Positions 1-5,431 of a stretch of DNA of 7,375 bases are shown one piece after another. Position 1 is the first letter of the stretch, and every line of letters begins with the position of its first letter. Source of the DNA: Rhodoferax sp. Lineage in GTDB: Bacteria > Pseudomonadota > Gammaproteobacteria > Burkholderiales > Burkholderiaceae_C. The notes under the pieces are model-generated. The model was not told the DNA's origin, searched no databases, and worked only from the letters and a program-made list of their open reading frames with translations. A program made the translations under genes and the position numbers. Location of the stretch: NCBI GenBank assembly GCA_016463455.1, contig JAEMRG010000100.1, positions 1 to 7,375 on the forward strand, read 5' to 3'.

Positions 1-11
1 GATACGAGTAA
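1..11 (+). CDS. 3' end of an upstream gene, probably era (GTPase Era)
   Basis: The window opens with the tail of a reading frame: two bases of a codon ending in GA, then TAC GAG TAA, giving ...Tyr-Glu-stop. The TAA at 9-11 sits directly against the ATG of recO at 12. In Proteobacteria the gene before recO is usually era, a ribosome-assembly GTPase. A C-terminus ending in Gly-Tyr-Glu would fit my memory of betaproteobacterial Era. Only three codons are visible, so the identity is inferred from gene order and not from sequence. Confidence 0.4.
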
Positions 12-761
12 ATGGCCGTCAAGCGCATTGCGGACGAACCGGCTTTTGTACTGCATCGCTACGACTGGAGCGAATCGAGCCTGATTCTGGAGGTGTTTAC
101 GCGCCACCATGGGCGCATCGCCCTGATTGCCAAAGGCGCCAAACGGCCCAGTTCCAGTTTCCGACCGGTGCTTTTGCCCTTGCAGCGCTTGCATCTGGCC
201 TTTGGTGGGGACGCCGAAATCCGCACGCTCAAAAGTGCCGAGTGGCAGGGCGGCCACGTCATGCCCACCGGCGAGGCCTTGCTCTCGGGCTACTACCTGA
301 ATGAACTCTTGCTCACGCTTTTGGCGCGCGACGATCCACACCCCGTTTTGTTTGATGTCTATGCCAGCGTTGTGGCCGTGCTGGCCAGCGCGCACGAAGA
401 AGTGCTGGAAGCGGCGCTACGCAGTTATGAGCTGCTGCTCTTGCGCGAAGTCGGTTTGCTGCCGCAGCTCGATGTGCAAACCCTCACCCTGGCAGCGCTG
501 GAGCCGCAGCAGTCCTACACCCTGGTCCCCGAAGGCGGACTGCGCCAGGCCCACGCCGACGACCGGGCTTTTTTGAGCGGCGCACAATGGACGGGCTTGC
601 AAGCCACGCTGGCTGAAGGCAGCCTTTTTACCGACACCTTGCGCGCCTGTGCGCCCCTGAGCGCGGCACTCAAGCCTTTGCTGCGCGCGCTGCTGCACTA
701 CCATTGCGGGGTCCGCACCCTGCGCACCCGCCAGATGATGGTGGACATCCAGTCCTATTGA
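12..761 (+). CDS. recO: DNA repair protein RecO
   Basis: RecO acts in the cytoplasm in the RecFOR pathway. It binds single-stranded DNA and SSB, and with RecR loads RecA at gaps. The 249-residue product has the usual RecO length. An N-terminal OB-fold region spans about residues 1-80. It carries the family pattern of a 'TRHHGRIALIAKGAKRP' segment (residues 30-46), followed by 'LLPLQRL' (54-60), and then a helical, Leu-rich C-terminal half. There is no CxxC zinc-finger pair, so this resembles the zinc-less enterobacterial type and not the Bacillus/Deinococcus type. The ATG at 12 abuts the stop of the preceding gene, which suggests translational coupling. pdxJ follows after 39 bases, in the order known from many proteobacterial rnc-era-recO-pdxJ-acpS operons. 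The call is firm. Confidence 0.94.
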   Translation: MAVKRIADEPAFVLHRYDWSESSLILEVFTRHHGRIALIAKGAKRPSSSFRPVLLPLQRLHLAFGGDAEIRTLKSAEWQGGHVMPTGEALLSGYYLNELLLTLLARDDPHPVLFDVYASVVAVLASAHEEVLEAALRSYELLLLREVGLLPQLDVQTLTLAALEPQQSYTLVPEGGLRQAHADDRAFLSGAQWTGLQATLAEGSLFTDTLRACAPLSAALKPLLRALLHYHCGVRTLRTRQMMVDIQSY

Positions 762-800
762 ACTTTTAAGCTTCGATCTCGCAACCATTGCCCGCTTGCC

Positions 801-1559
801 ATGCACACCTCATTTACCGCCTTGTCTGTCAATTTGAATAAAGTGGCCTTGGTGCGCAATACCCGCCACCTGGGCATTCCCAGCGTGACCCGCGCCGCGA
901 CCCTGTGTTTGCAGGCCGGGGCTTCGGGCATCACCGTGCATCCGCGGCCCGATGCGCGCCATATCCGCGGTAGCGATGTGCTGGACCTGGCGGAGTTGAT
1001 GCAGCAATGGCCGGACCGCGAGTTCAACGTCGAAGGCAACCCTTTGCACAACCTGATGGATGTGGCCGCCGAGCTCAAGGCCCGCAATCTGCCCTTGCAC
1101 CAGCTCACCTTGGTGCCGGACGGAGAGGGCCAATTGACCAGTGACCACGGTTGGAGCTTTCCGCAGGATACCGATGTGCTGCGCCCCCTGCTTGCCCAGG
1201 CGCAGGCCTGGGGGGTGCGCGTGAGTTTGTTCATGGATGCTGATGCCGATGCCATGGTCGGTGCCAAAGCGGTGGGCGCGGACCGGGTGGAGCTTTATAC
1301 CGAGCCTTACGCGGCAGCTTGGGGTAGCGCCCAGGAGTCGGCTCAATTGGCGCGTTTTGCCCAGGCCGCACGCGCCGCCACTGCGGTGGGCTTGGGTATC
1401 AATGCGGGGCACGACCTCAATCTGGACAACCTGGGCGCATTTGTACGCGCTGTCCCTGGGGTGCGCGAAGTCTCTATAGGCCATGCGCTGATTGGCGATG
1501 CTCTGGAGCGCGGCTATACCGGCGCGGTGCAAGCCTATCTGGCTTGTTTGCGTCCATGA
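801..1559 (+). CDS. pdxJ: Pyridoxine 5'-phosphate synthase PdxJ
   Basis: PdxJ condenses 1-deoxy-D-xylulose 5-phosphate with 3-amino-2-oxopropyl phosphate to form pyridoxine 5'-phosphate, the last ring-forming step of the DXP-dependent vitamin B6 pathway. The 252-residue protein is a full-length TIM barrel. Visible motifs are 'LSVNLNKVALVRNTR' (8-22), 'GITVHPRPDARHI' (43-55, with H47), 'FNVEGNP' (75-81, with E78), 'LVPD' (104-107), 'VELYTEPYA' (163-171), 'GINAGHDLNLDNL' (199-211, with H204) and 'EVSIGHALIGDA' (223-234, the phosphate-binding end). The H47, E78 and H204 positions correspond to the conserved active-site residues. The motifs are of the NLNK/HPRPD type and not the E. coli NIDH/HLRED type. 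There is no strong Shine-Dalgarno sequence before the ATG. The stop overlaps the acpS start by ATGA. Confidence 0.97.
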   Translation: MHTSFTALSVNLNKVALVRNTRHLGIPSVTRAATLCLQAGASGITVHPRPDARHIRGSDVLDLAELMQQWPDREFNVEGNPLHNLMDVAAELKARNLPLHQLTLVPDGEGQLTSDHGWSFPQDTDVLRPLLAQAQAWGVRVSLFMDADADAMVGAKAVGADRVELYTEPYAAAWGSAQESAQLARFAQAARAATAVGLGINAGHDLNLDNLGAFVRAVPGVREVSIGHALIGDALERGYTGAVQAYLACLRP

Positions 1560-2026
1560 TTTTCGGCATTGGCACGGATATTTGCGACGTGCGGCGTATC
1601 CGCACCAGCCTAGAGCGCCATGGCGAGCGCTTTGCTGCCAAAGTTTTGGCGCCCGGCGAATTGGCCACCTGGAAGGCCCGCAGCAGCCGTTGGCCCGAGC
1701 GTGGCGTGCGCTATGTGGCCACCCGTTTCAGCGCCAAAGAAGCCTTCAGCAAGGCCGTCGGTTTAGGCATGCGCATGCCCATGACCTGGCGCTCTTGCGA
1801 AATTGCCAAGCTGCCCAGCGGCGCGCCAGTGGTGGTTTTGCATGGCGCCCTCAAAGCGTGGTTTGAAGCGCGCGGCTTGCAGGCGCAAATCAGCCTGAGT
1901 GATGAAACCGACTATGCAGTGAGTTTTTGTATCGTCGAATCAATTCCCGGCGCTAAAGCGGCGCGGCTCGTGCTTGGCGATGATGCCGCCGGCGAGCCTG
2001 GGTCTTTGCAGCCCACCGCAACCTAG
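1556..2026 (+). CDS. acpS: Holo-[acyl-carrier-protein] synthase AcpS
   Basis: AcpS transfers 4'-phosphopantetheine from CoA to apo-ACP and so activates fatty acid synthesis. The product begins 'MIFGIGTDICDVRRI', with the Mg-binding Asp at residue 8. It continues with 'ATRFSAKEAFSKAVGLG' (55-71), containing the conserved Glu62 of the WSxKEA-like motif. Near the end comes 'ISLSDETDYAVSFCIVE' (112-128), matching the closing strands of the family. I chose the ATG at 1556 because it gives the canonical N-terminus and a 4-base ATGA overlap with the pdxJ stop. A TTG at 1544 in the same frame would add four non-conserved residues. The protein is 156 residues, longer than the roughly 126 of E. coli AcpS. 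The extra is an Ala/Gly-rich tail after residue 130 with no motif I recognise, plus a small insertion near 41-50. Confidence 0.95.
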   Translation: MIFGIGTDICDVRRIRTSLERHGERFAAKVLAPGELATWKARSSRWPERGVRYVATRFSAKEAFSKAVGLGMRMPMTWRSCEIAKLPSGAPVVVLHGALKAWFEARGLQAQISLSDETDYAVSFCIVESIPGAKAARLVLGDDAAGEPGSLQPTAT

Positions 2027-2036
2027 GTCTGCTGCG

Positions 2037-3137
2037 ATGAAAACGGCGAAGCAGCATGCGCCTTTGATGATTGATATTGCCGGCACCCGCTTGCGGGCCA
2101 TGGACCGATTGCGTTTACGCCATCCCTTGGTGGGCGGTTTGATTTTGTTTGGCCGCAATTGGGAAAACCGGGCGCAATTAACGCAGCTGTGTGCCAGCGT
2201 CAAACGCTTGCGTCCTGACCTGCTGATTGCGGTAGACCATGAGGGTGGTCGGGTGCAACGGTTTCGCAATGACGGATTTGTGCACCTGCCGCCCATGCGC
2301 GTGCTGGGCGAAATGTTTTTGGCTGCGCCGCGCGCGGGCCACAAGGCTGGCCCCTTGGCCGCCAGCCGCGCTGCCCTAGCCTGCGGCTATGTGATGGGCG
2401 CGCAATTGCGGGCTTGCGGTGTAGATATGAGTTTTGCGCCGGTGCTGGACCTGGATTACAGTGCTAGCAGTGTGATTGGCAATCGGGCTTTTTCCGATGA
2501 CGCCCGCACCGTCAGCCTGCTGGCCCAAAGCCTGATGCAAGGCATGGCGCAAACCGGCTTGGCCCATTGCGCAAAACACTTCCCAGGCCATGGCTATGCG
2601 CGTGCCGATTCGCATCTTGCGGTGCCGCTGGACAAGCGCAGTTTGCGCAGTATTTTGGCTAAAGACGCAGCGCCTTATGCCACGCTGGACCTGGTGTTGC
2701 AGGCGGTGATGCCGGCCCATGTGGTGTACCCGAAGGTCGATAGCCTGCCTGCAGGTTTTTCTGCGATCTGGTTGCAAAAGGTGTTGCGCCAAAGCCTGGG
2801 CTTTAGCGGCGCGGTATTTAGCGATGACTTGTCCATGGCCGGTGCACGCCAGGTGCAGGGCCGCGAAATCAGCGCCACCCAAGCGGTGCTGGCCGCCTTG
2901 CAGGCCGGTTGCGATATGGCCTTGCTGTGTAACCAGTCCTTGGTCGGAAAACCCGGGCACTCCCCTTTAGACGCAGTTTTGGCAGAGCTAAGCCAGGCGC
3001 AAAGCACGGGCGTGTACCAGCCTAAGCCAGAGAGCCACGCACGGCGTTTAGCGCTCTTGCCCAAGCTGCCGTCTTTGGATTGGGCAGGCATGCTGCAATC
3101 TGCCGCTTACCAGCGCGCCGCGGCCGCCTTGCCCTGA
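2037..3137 (+). CDS. nagZ: Beta-N-acetylhexosaminidase NagZ (GH3)
   Basis: NagZ is a cytoplasmic glycoside hydrolase family 3 enzyme. It removes GlcNAc from GlcNAc-1,6-anhydroMurNAc (with or without peptide) in peptidoglycan recycling, which also supplies signals for AmpC beta-lactamase induction where ampR/ampC exist. The 366-residue product shows 'IDIAGTRL' (12-19), 'LFGRN' (37-41), the substrate loop 'DHEGGRVQRF' (67-76), and 'KHFPGHG' (180-186) followed by the D191-x-H193 dyad that acts as general acid/base. It also shows 'FSDDLSMAGA' (261-270), which holds the nucleophilic Asp in the DD pair. Its length slightly exceeds the E. coli enzyme (about 341). I chose the ATG at 2037, preceded by a weak TAGGT at 2024-2028. 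In-frame TTG/ATG codons at 1974-1985 would overlap the end of acpS and add a non-conserved stretch. It lies 10 bases after acpS, so it is probably in the same operon. Confidence 0.95.
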   Translation: MKTAKQHAPLMIDIAGTRLRAMDRLRLRHPLVGGLILFGRNWENRAQLTQLCASVKRLRPDLLIAVDHEGGRVQRFRNDGFVHLPPMRVLGEMFLAAPRAGHKAGPLAASRAALACGYVMGAQLRACGVDMSFAPVLDLDYSASSVIGNRAFSDDARTVSLLAQSLMQGMAQTGLAHCAKHFPGHGYARADSHLAVPLDKRSLRSILAKDAAPYATLDLVLQAVMPAHVVYPKVDSLPAGFSAIWLQKVLRQSLGFSGAVFSDDLSMAGARQVQGREISATQAVLAALQAGCDMALLCNQSLVGKPGHSPLDAVLAELSQAQSTGVYQPKPESHARRLALLPKLPSLDWAGMLQSAAYQRAAAALP

Positions 3138-3147
3138 GAATCCCGCC

Positions 3148-3160
3148 CGCAGGCGCTGCG
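3148..3160. other. Short hairpin between convergent genes
   Basis: CGCAG-GCG-CTGCG forms a perfect 5-bp stem with a 3-base loop. It lies in the 28-base gap between the converging stops of nagZ (3137) and the small minus-strand gene (3166). No run of T follows on either strand, so it is not a standard intrinsic terminator. It may block or pause transcription from both sides, or be chance in GC-rich DNA. Confidence 0.25.
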
Positions 3161-3165
3161 AAGGC

Positions 3166-3393
3166 TTAGGGAGAGCGATGTAATCGCGGGTGCGACAAGT
3201 TGGCGATCTGGTCGTCCACAGCTTGGGTAAGCAACGCGTCTTTTTTCCACTGCGCATGGCGGCCTAGCAAAAGCTGCAGCGCTTGGACATCCCGCACCGA
3301 GGGCGCCACCTTGATTTGTGCGAGCGCCGCCGCCTTGTTGCCCGTATCGAGCAATGCGACCACTTTTGCCGCCCATGGGGCCGGACGTTTCAT
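3166..3393 (-). CDS. Small conserved-looking protein of unknown function
   Basis: I cannot assign a function. The 75-residue product begins MKRPAPWAAKVVALLDTGNK and ends with a basic 'HPRLHRSP'. It has no signal peptide, membrane segment or cysteine motif. It is mostly helix-forming (Ala, Leu, Gln) with net positive charge, and appears soluble and cytoplasmic. The segment 'AALAQIKVAPSVRDVQAL' (22-39) would suit a helix-turn-helix hairpin of TPR-like character, but this is speculation. The ATG at 3393 is supported by AAAGG seven bases upstream (3401-3405). The same frame stays open to 3771, but that part runs antisense through the phospholipase gene and is not likely to be coding. The gene converges on nagZ and diverges from the phospholipase gene, with 61 bases between starts. 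The RBS, the clean position between neighbours and a faint recollection of similar Comamonadaceae proteins support a real gene. Confidence 0.7.
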   Translation of the reverse strand: MKRPAPWAAKVVALLDTGNKAAALAQIKVAPSVRDVQALQLLLGRHAQWKKDALLTQAVDDQIANLSHPRLHRSP

Positions 3394-3400
3394 TGGATGA

Positions 3401-3405
3401 CCTTT
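3401..3405 (-). promoter_or_regulatory. Ribosome binding site of the small minus-strand gene
   Basis: On the minus strand this reads AAAGG, seven bases before the ATG at 3393. It decides the start in favour of the 75-residue product over longer readings of the same frame. Confidence 0.6.
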
Positions 3406-3454
3406 GTCCTGCACAATCTGTTTTTTTTCATTGTCACACAGAGACAGGGTTTTC

Positions 3455-4486
3455 ATGAAGCAAAGCTTGCAATGGGTCTGGGTCAGCGCCATGGTCGCAC
3501 TATTAAGCGCTTGTGCCTCTGCGCCATCCACCAAAGCGCCGGTGGTGGTCGGTACCGCCCAAGCAGCCGAAAAAGCGCCTGGCACGGAAAGCGGTTTGAC
3601 CGCCATACCACCAGGTAAAGCGCAGGGCGAGGACACCTCCGCCAAAACACCCGCAGCCGAAGTGCCGGTCGTGCCTGCGCCACCGCCTGCGCCCGTGGTC
3701 AAAACCCTGCCGCGCATCGGTCTGGCCCTGGGTGGCGGTGCTGCACGGGGCTTTGCCCATGTCGGCGTCATTCAAGTACTGGAAGAAGCGGGCATCCGGC
3801 CCGTGCTGGTAACCGGCACCTCGGCGGGCAGTCTGGTGGCAGCGCTGTATGCCAGTGGCAAAAACGGCGCGCAGTTGCAGTACATCGCCGAAACCATGGA
3901 AGAGGCCACTATTGCCGATTGGACGCTTCAGGTTTTCACCCGCGGTGCATTGCGTGGCGAGGCCCTCGCTAAATACGTGAACGCGCAGGTCGGGCAAAAG
4001 CCCATCGAAGCCATGCCTATGCCCTTGGGCATTGTGGCTACCGACCTCAACAGCGGTAATGACATCGTTTTCCAGCGCGGTGATACCGGTACAGCGGTGC
4101 GCGCCTCCAGTGCGGTTCCGGCGGTTTTTCAACCCGTCAGGATTGGCAATCATGAATATGTGGATGGTGGCCTGGTCTCGCCGGTGCCGGTGCGTGCTGC
4201 AAAAAAAATGGGGGCCGAGCTCATCATTGCAGTGGACATTTCCAGCCCGCCGGAGGCCGCCTCAGCCAGCGGCACCTTGGAAATTCTTTTGCAAACCTTC
4301 ACCATCATGGGCAAAAGCATCAAAAGCTTGGAACTGCAAGGCGCCGATGTGGTGATCCGGCCCCAGTTGCTCGGCATCTCCAGCGCAGACTTTGGGGCGC
4401 GTAAGCGCTCGATTGAAGCGGGCCGCAAAGCCATGCTGGCCGCATTGCCTCAGTTACGCGCTGCTGTGGAAGCTAAATCGCGCTAG
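3455..4486 (+). CDS. Patatin-like phospholipase, predicted outer-membrane lipoprotein (RssA-like)
   Basis: This is a patatin-family serine hydrolase, probably cleaving acyl chains from membrane phospholipids. The substrate cannot be told from sequence. Residues 1-20 are a lipoprotein signal: MKQ, a hydrophobic run, then the lipobox L17-S18-A19-C20. Ala at +2 (no Asp) predicts outer-membrane sorting. Residues 21-84 form a Pro/Ala/Val-rich, probably flexible linker. The patatin domain follows with the oxyanion-hole motif 'GGGAARG' (93-99), the nucleophile elbow 'GTSAGS' (Ser123), and the Asp of the dyad in 'VDGG' (Asp237). All key residues are intact in the 343-residue protein. The ATG at 3455 has AGGG at 3446-3449. 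An upstream TTG at 3404 would place 17 residues ahead of the signal peptide and is rejected. It appears to be a single-gene unit. An A8 run at 4201-4208 encodes part of Ala-Lys-Lys-Met. Confidence 0.93.
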   Translation: MKQSLQWVWVSAMVALLSACASAPSTKAPVVVGTAQAAEKAPGTESGLTAIPPGKAQGEDTSAKTPAAEVPVVPAPPPAPVVKTLPRIGLALGGGAARGFAHVGVIQVLEEAGIRPVLVTGTSAGSLVAALYASGKNGAQLQYIAETMEEATIADWTLQVFTRGALRGEALAKYVNAQVGQKPIEAMPMPLGIVATDLNSGNDIVFQRGDTGTAVRASSAVPAVFQPVRIGNHEYVDGGLVSPVPVRAAKKMGAELIIAVDISSPPEAASASGTLEILLQTFTIMGKSIKSLELQGADVVIRPQLLGISSADFGARKRSIEAGRKAMLAALPQLRAAVEAKSR

Positions 4487-4489
4487 CGC

Positions 4490-4529
4490 CTTGCCGCGCG
4501 TGCAGTCCACTGCGGTAGCAAGACTTTTT
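4490..4529 (+). terminator. Possible intrinsic terminator of the phospholipase gene
   Basis: Four bases after the phospholipase stop, CTTGC+CGC (4490-4497) can pair with GCG (4512-4514) and GCAAG (4518-4522), leaving a 3-base bulge (GTA). The stem is followed by AC and five T (4525-4529). The stem is imperfect and the loop long, so this is a moderate prediction. The position just past the stop favours it. Confidence 0.4.
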
Positions 4530-4553
4530 GGCGCGTGCGTTGCGATCAGAGCC

Positions 4554-4585
4554 AAAAAAAAGGCCTCGTCTTGCAACGAGGCCTT
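4554..4585 (-). terminator. Strong intrinsic terminator of the phasin gene
   Basis: A perfect 10-bp stem is formed by AAGGCCTCGT (4560-4569) and ACGAGGCCTT (4576-4585), with a 6-base loop. Read on the minus strand it ends in an unbroken run of eight T (4561-4554). On the plus strand no T-run follows, so it works for minus-strand transcription. It lies 142 bases beyond the phasin stop and is the only strong terminator for that gene. Confidence 0.88.
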
Positions 4586-4727
4586 GAAGGGATCCCTGAA
4601 CCAAAGGTTTCGAAAGGATCCGAGGAGACAATCGACAGGAAGCTTGCACTTCCAATAATCTCATCGTATCAGGGTTTTCCCTTGGTTTGCGGCAGAAGCT
4701 TAAAAAAACTTGCTGCCGCCTGGCGCA
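4586..4727 (-). other. Long 3' untranslated region of the phasin mRNA
   Basis: Between the phasin stop and its terminator lie 142 bases with no credible reading frame and no promoter I can support. It holds a stem-loop right after the stop (4689-4719), a small AGGG-TTTT-CCCT hairpin around 4670-4681, and two BamHI-type palindromes (GGATCC at 4590 and 4616). Its role is unknown. It could stabilise the abundant phasin message or yield a small RNA after processing. Confidence 0.4.
4689..4719 (-). other. Stem-loop just after the phasin stop codon
   Basis: GCGGCAG (4689-4695) pairs perfectly with CTGCCGC (4713-4719). With one bulged G, AAG/CTT adds three more pairs. It begins 8 bases past the phasin stop on the minus strand. 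The T-run falls inside the loop and not after the stem, so it is not a typical terminator. It may be an mRNA-stabilising structure. Confidence 0.35.
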
Positions 4728-5279
4728 TTAACGCTTCTTGCTGGAAGCAGTAGCTTGCTTGGTCGCCGTGGTAGCGCTCGCTGCCATGGCGTTGAAGTTG
4801 GCTTCAGCGACGTCGGTAGCTTGCTTGACAGCTTTCTGAACCGATTCCAGCGCATTGTGGGCAGCAGTAACCGTGCTTTTCATCATGGCCACTGCGGACT
4901 CAGAGCCGGCAGGTGCATTTTTGGCAGCGCTATCGACCAAAGCGGCCACTTTTTGCTGGGCTTCAGCAGCCTGGACTTCCATGGTCTTGGTGAACTCTGC
5001 GCCGGCACCGCTAGCGATGTCGTACAGGTGACGGCTGTAAGCAGCAGTCTTTTCGGCCAAGGGTTGCAGCAGACCGGATTGCAGAGCCATCAGTTCCTGG
5101 GCATCTTTCACGCTCAGGAAGGTTTGGGTGTGGGCAGAAGCCTCAGACAGGGCTGCTTTGGAAGCGGCCAGGTTGAGTTCAACCAGTTTTTCAACGCCTT
5201 CGAAAGCTTTGCTGGTCAGGCCAAACAGAGTTTCGAGGTTGGATTTGTTGGAAGCGACGACTTGTTCTACGGTTAGCAT
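4728..5279 (-). CDS. phaP: Phasin (PHA granule-associated protein, PhaP family)
   Basis: Phasins coat polyhydroxyalkanoate granules, limiting granule size and keeping other proteins off the polymer surface. The 183-residue product begins MLTVEQVVASNKSNLETLF and carries 'FEGVEKLVELNLAASKAAL' (26-44), typical of the Phasin_2 family of Burkholderiales. It is almost wholly predicted amphipathic helix, rich in Ala, Lys, Glu and Gln, with no cysteine and no signal peptide. The C-terminus is Ala/Thr/Ser-rich and ends in a basic 'SSKKR'. The ATG at 5279 follows a good GGAGT (5286-5290). Highly repetitive codon choice and a near-consensus promoter fit a strongly expressed protein. Two PhaR-like dyads flank the promoter. 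The family call is firm; which phasin paralogue it is cannot be said, as no pha synthesis gene lies in the window. Confidence 0.95.
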   Translation of the reverse strand: MLTVEQVVASNKSNLETLFGLTSKAFEGVEKLVELNLAASKAALSEASAHTQTFLSVKDAQELMALQSGLLQPLAEKTAAYSRHLYDIASGAGAEFTKTMEVQAAEAQQKVAALVDSAAKNAPAGSESAVAMMKSTVTAAHNALESVQKAVKQATDVAEANFNAMAASATTATKQATASSKKR

Positions 5280-5285
5280 AAAAAT

Positions 5286-5290
5286 ACTCC
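5286..5290 (-). promoter_or_regulatory. Ribosome binding site of the phasin gene
   Basis: On the minus strand this reads GGAGT, six bases before the ATG at 5279. It is the strongest Shine-Dalgarno sequence in the window, in keeping with an abundant granule protein. Confidence 0.8.
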
Positions 5291-5358
5291 AAAGTTAAAT
5301 AAACAAAAGACCAGGTTAAGAGACTCTATCTGCTCCGTAACCCGCCTTGATAAGGCCA

Positions 5359-5373
5359 TGTTGCAGTGCAGCA
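5359..5373 (-). promoter_or_regulatory. Promoter-proximal PhaR-like operator
   Basis: On the minus strand this is TGCTGCACTGCAACA, an imperfect dyad (TGYTGCA-N-TGCARCA; six of seven positions symmetric). It starts 7 bases after the -10 box, so it covers the expected transcription start to about +15. A repressor bound here would block initiation. TGC/GCA-rich dyads of this kind are known targets of PhaR, which senses PHA and represses phasin genes. The match is by recollection of the motif and is not tested. Confidence 0.6.
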
Positions 5374-5380
5374 TAAACGA

Positions 5381-5408
5381 ATTATAGGGATGAAAGCCTG
5401 TCTGACAA
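5381..5408 (-). promoter_or_regulatory. Sigma70 promoter of the phasin gene
   Basis: Read on the minus strand: -35 TTGTCA (5408-5403, five of six consensus), a 16-base spacer, then a perfect -10 TATAAT (5386-5381). Transcription should start near 5374, giving a leader of about 95 bases before the phasin ATG. Confidence 0.82.
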
Positions 5409-5416
5409 GACATTTT

Positions 5417-5431
5417 TGTTGCAATGCAGCA
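5417..5431 (-). promoter_or_regulatory. Promoter-distal PhaR-like operator
   Basis: On the minus strand this is TGCTGCATTGCAACA, differing from the proximal operator at only one base (the centre). It ends 8 bases upstream of the -35 box. The two copies are offset by exactly 58 bp and bracket the promoter. That arrangement favours a true regulatory site, since two 15-mers matching at 14 positions beside one promoter are unlikely by chance. Confidence 0.6.

Noticed and set aside
810..1532. A 240-codon open frame on the minus strand opposite pdxJ.
   Set aside because: It is the mirror of a GC-rich coding gene, shows no recognisable domain, and pdxJ on the plus strand is beyond doubt.
3394..3771. 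Extension of the small minus-strand gene to a 201-residue product starting at 3771.
   Set aside because: The extra part runs antisense to the lipoprotein linker and catalytic core of the phospholipase, is Pro/Gly/Ala-rich without motifs, and the ATG at 3393 has its own good RBS.
4201..4208. Run of eight A inside the phospholipase gene, a possible slippage or phase-variation site.
   Set aside because: It reads through in frame as Ala-Lys-Lys-Met, and there is no alternative frame with conserved sequence after it. One short run is not evidence for programmed slippage.
4590..4621. Two GGATCC palindromes 26 bases apart with AACC-AAA-GGTT between them, possibly a larger hairpin or a cloning scar.
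   Set aside because: The inner stem is only 4 bp and the outer pairing crosses unequal mismatched loops. Six-base palindromes are common, and the flanking sequence continues as natural 3' UTR.
4710..5276. A 188-codon open frame on the plus strand opposite the phasin gene.
   Set aside because: Composition (Gly, Phe, Ser, Leu) is what the complement of an Ala/Lys/Glu-rich gene gives. The phasin reading has RBS, promoter, terminator and family match.
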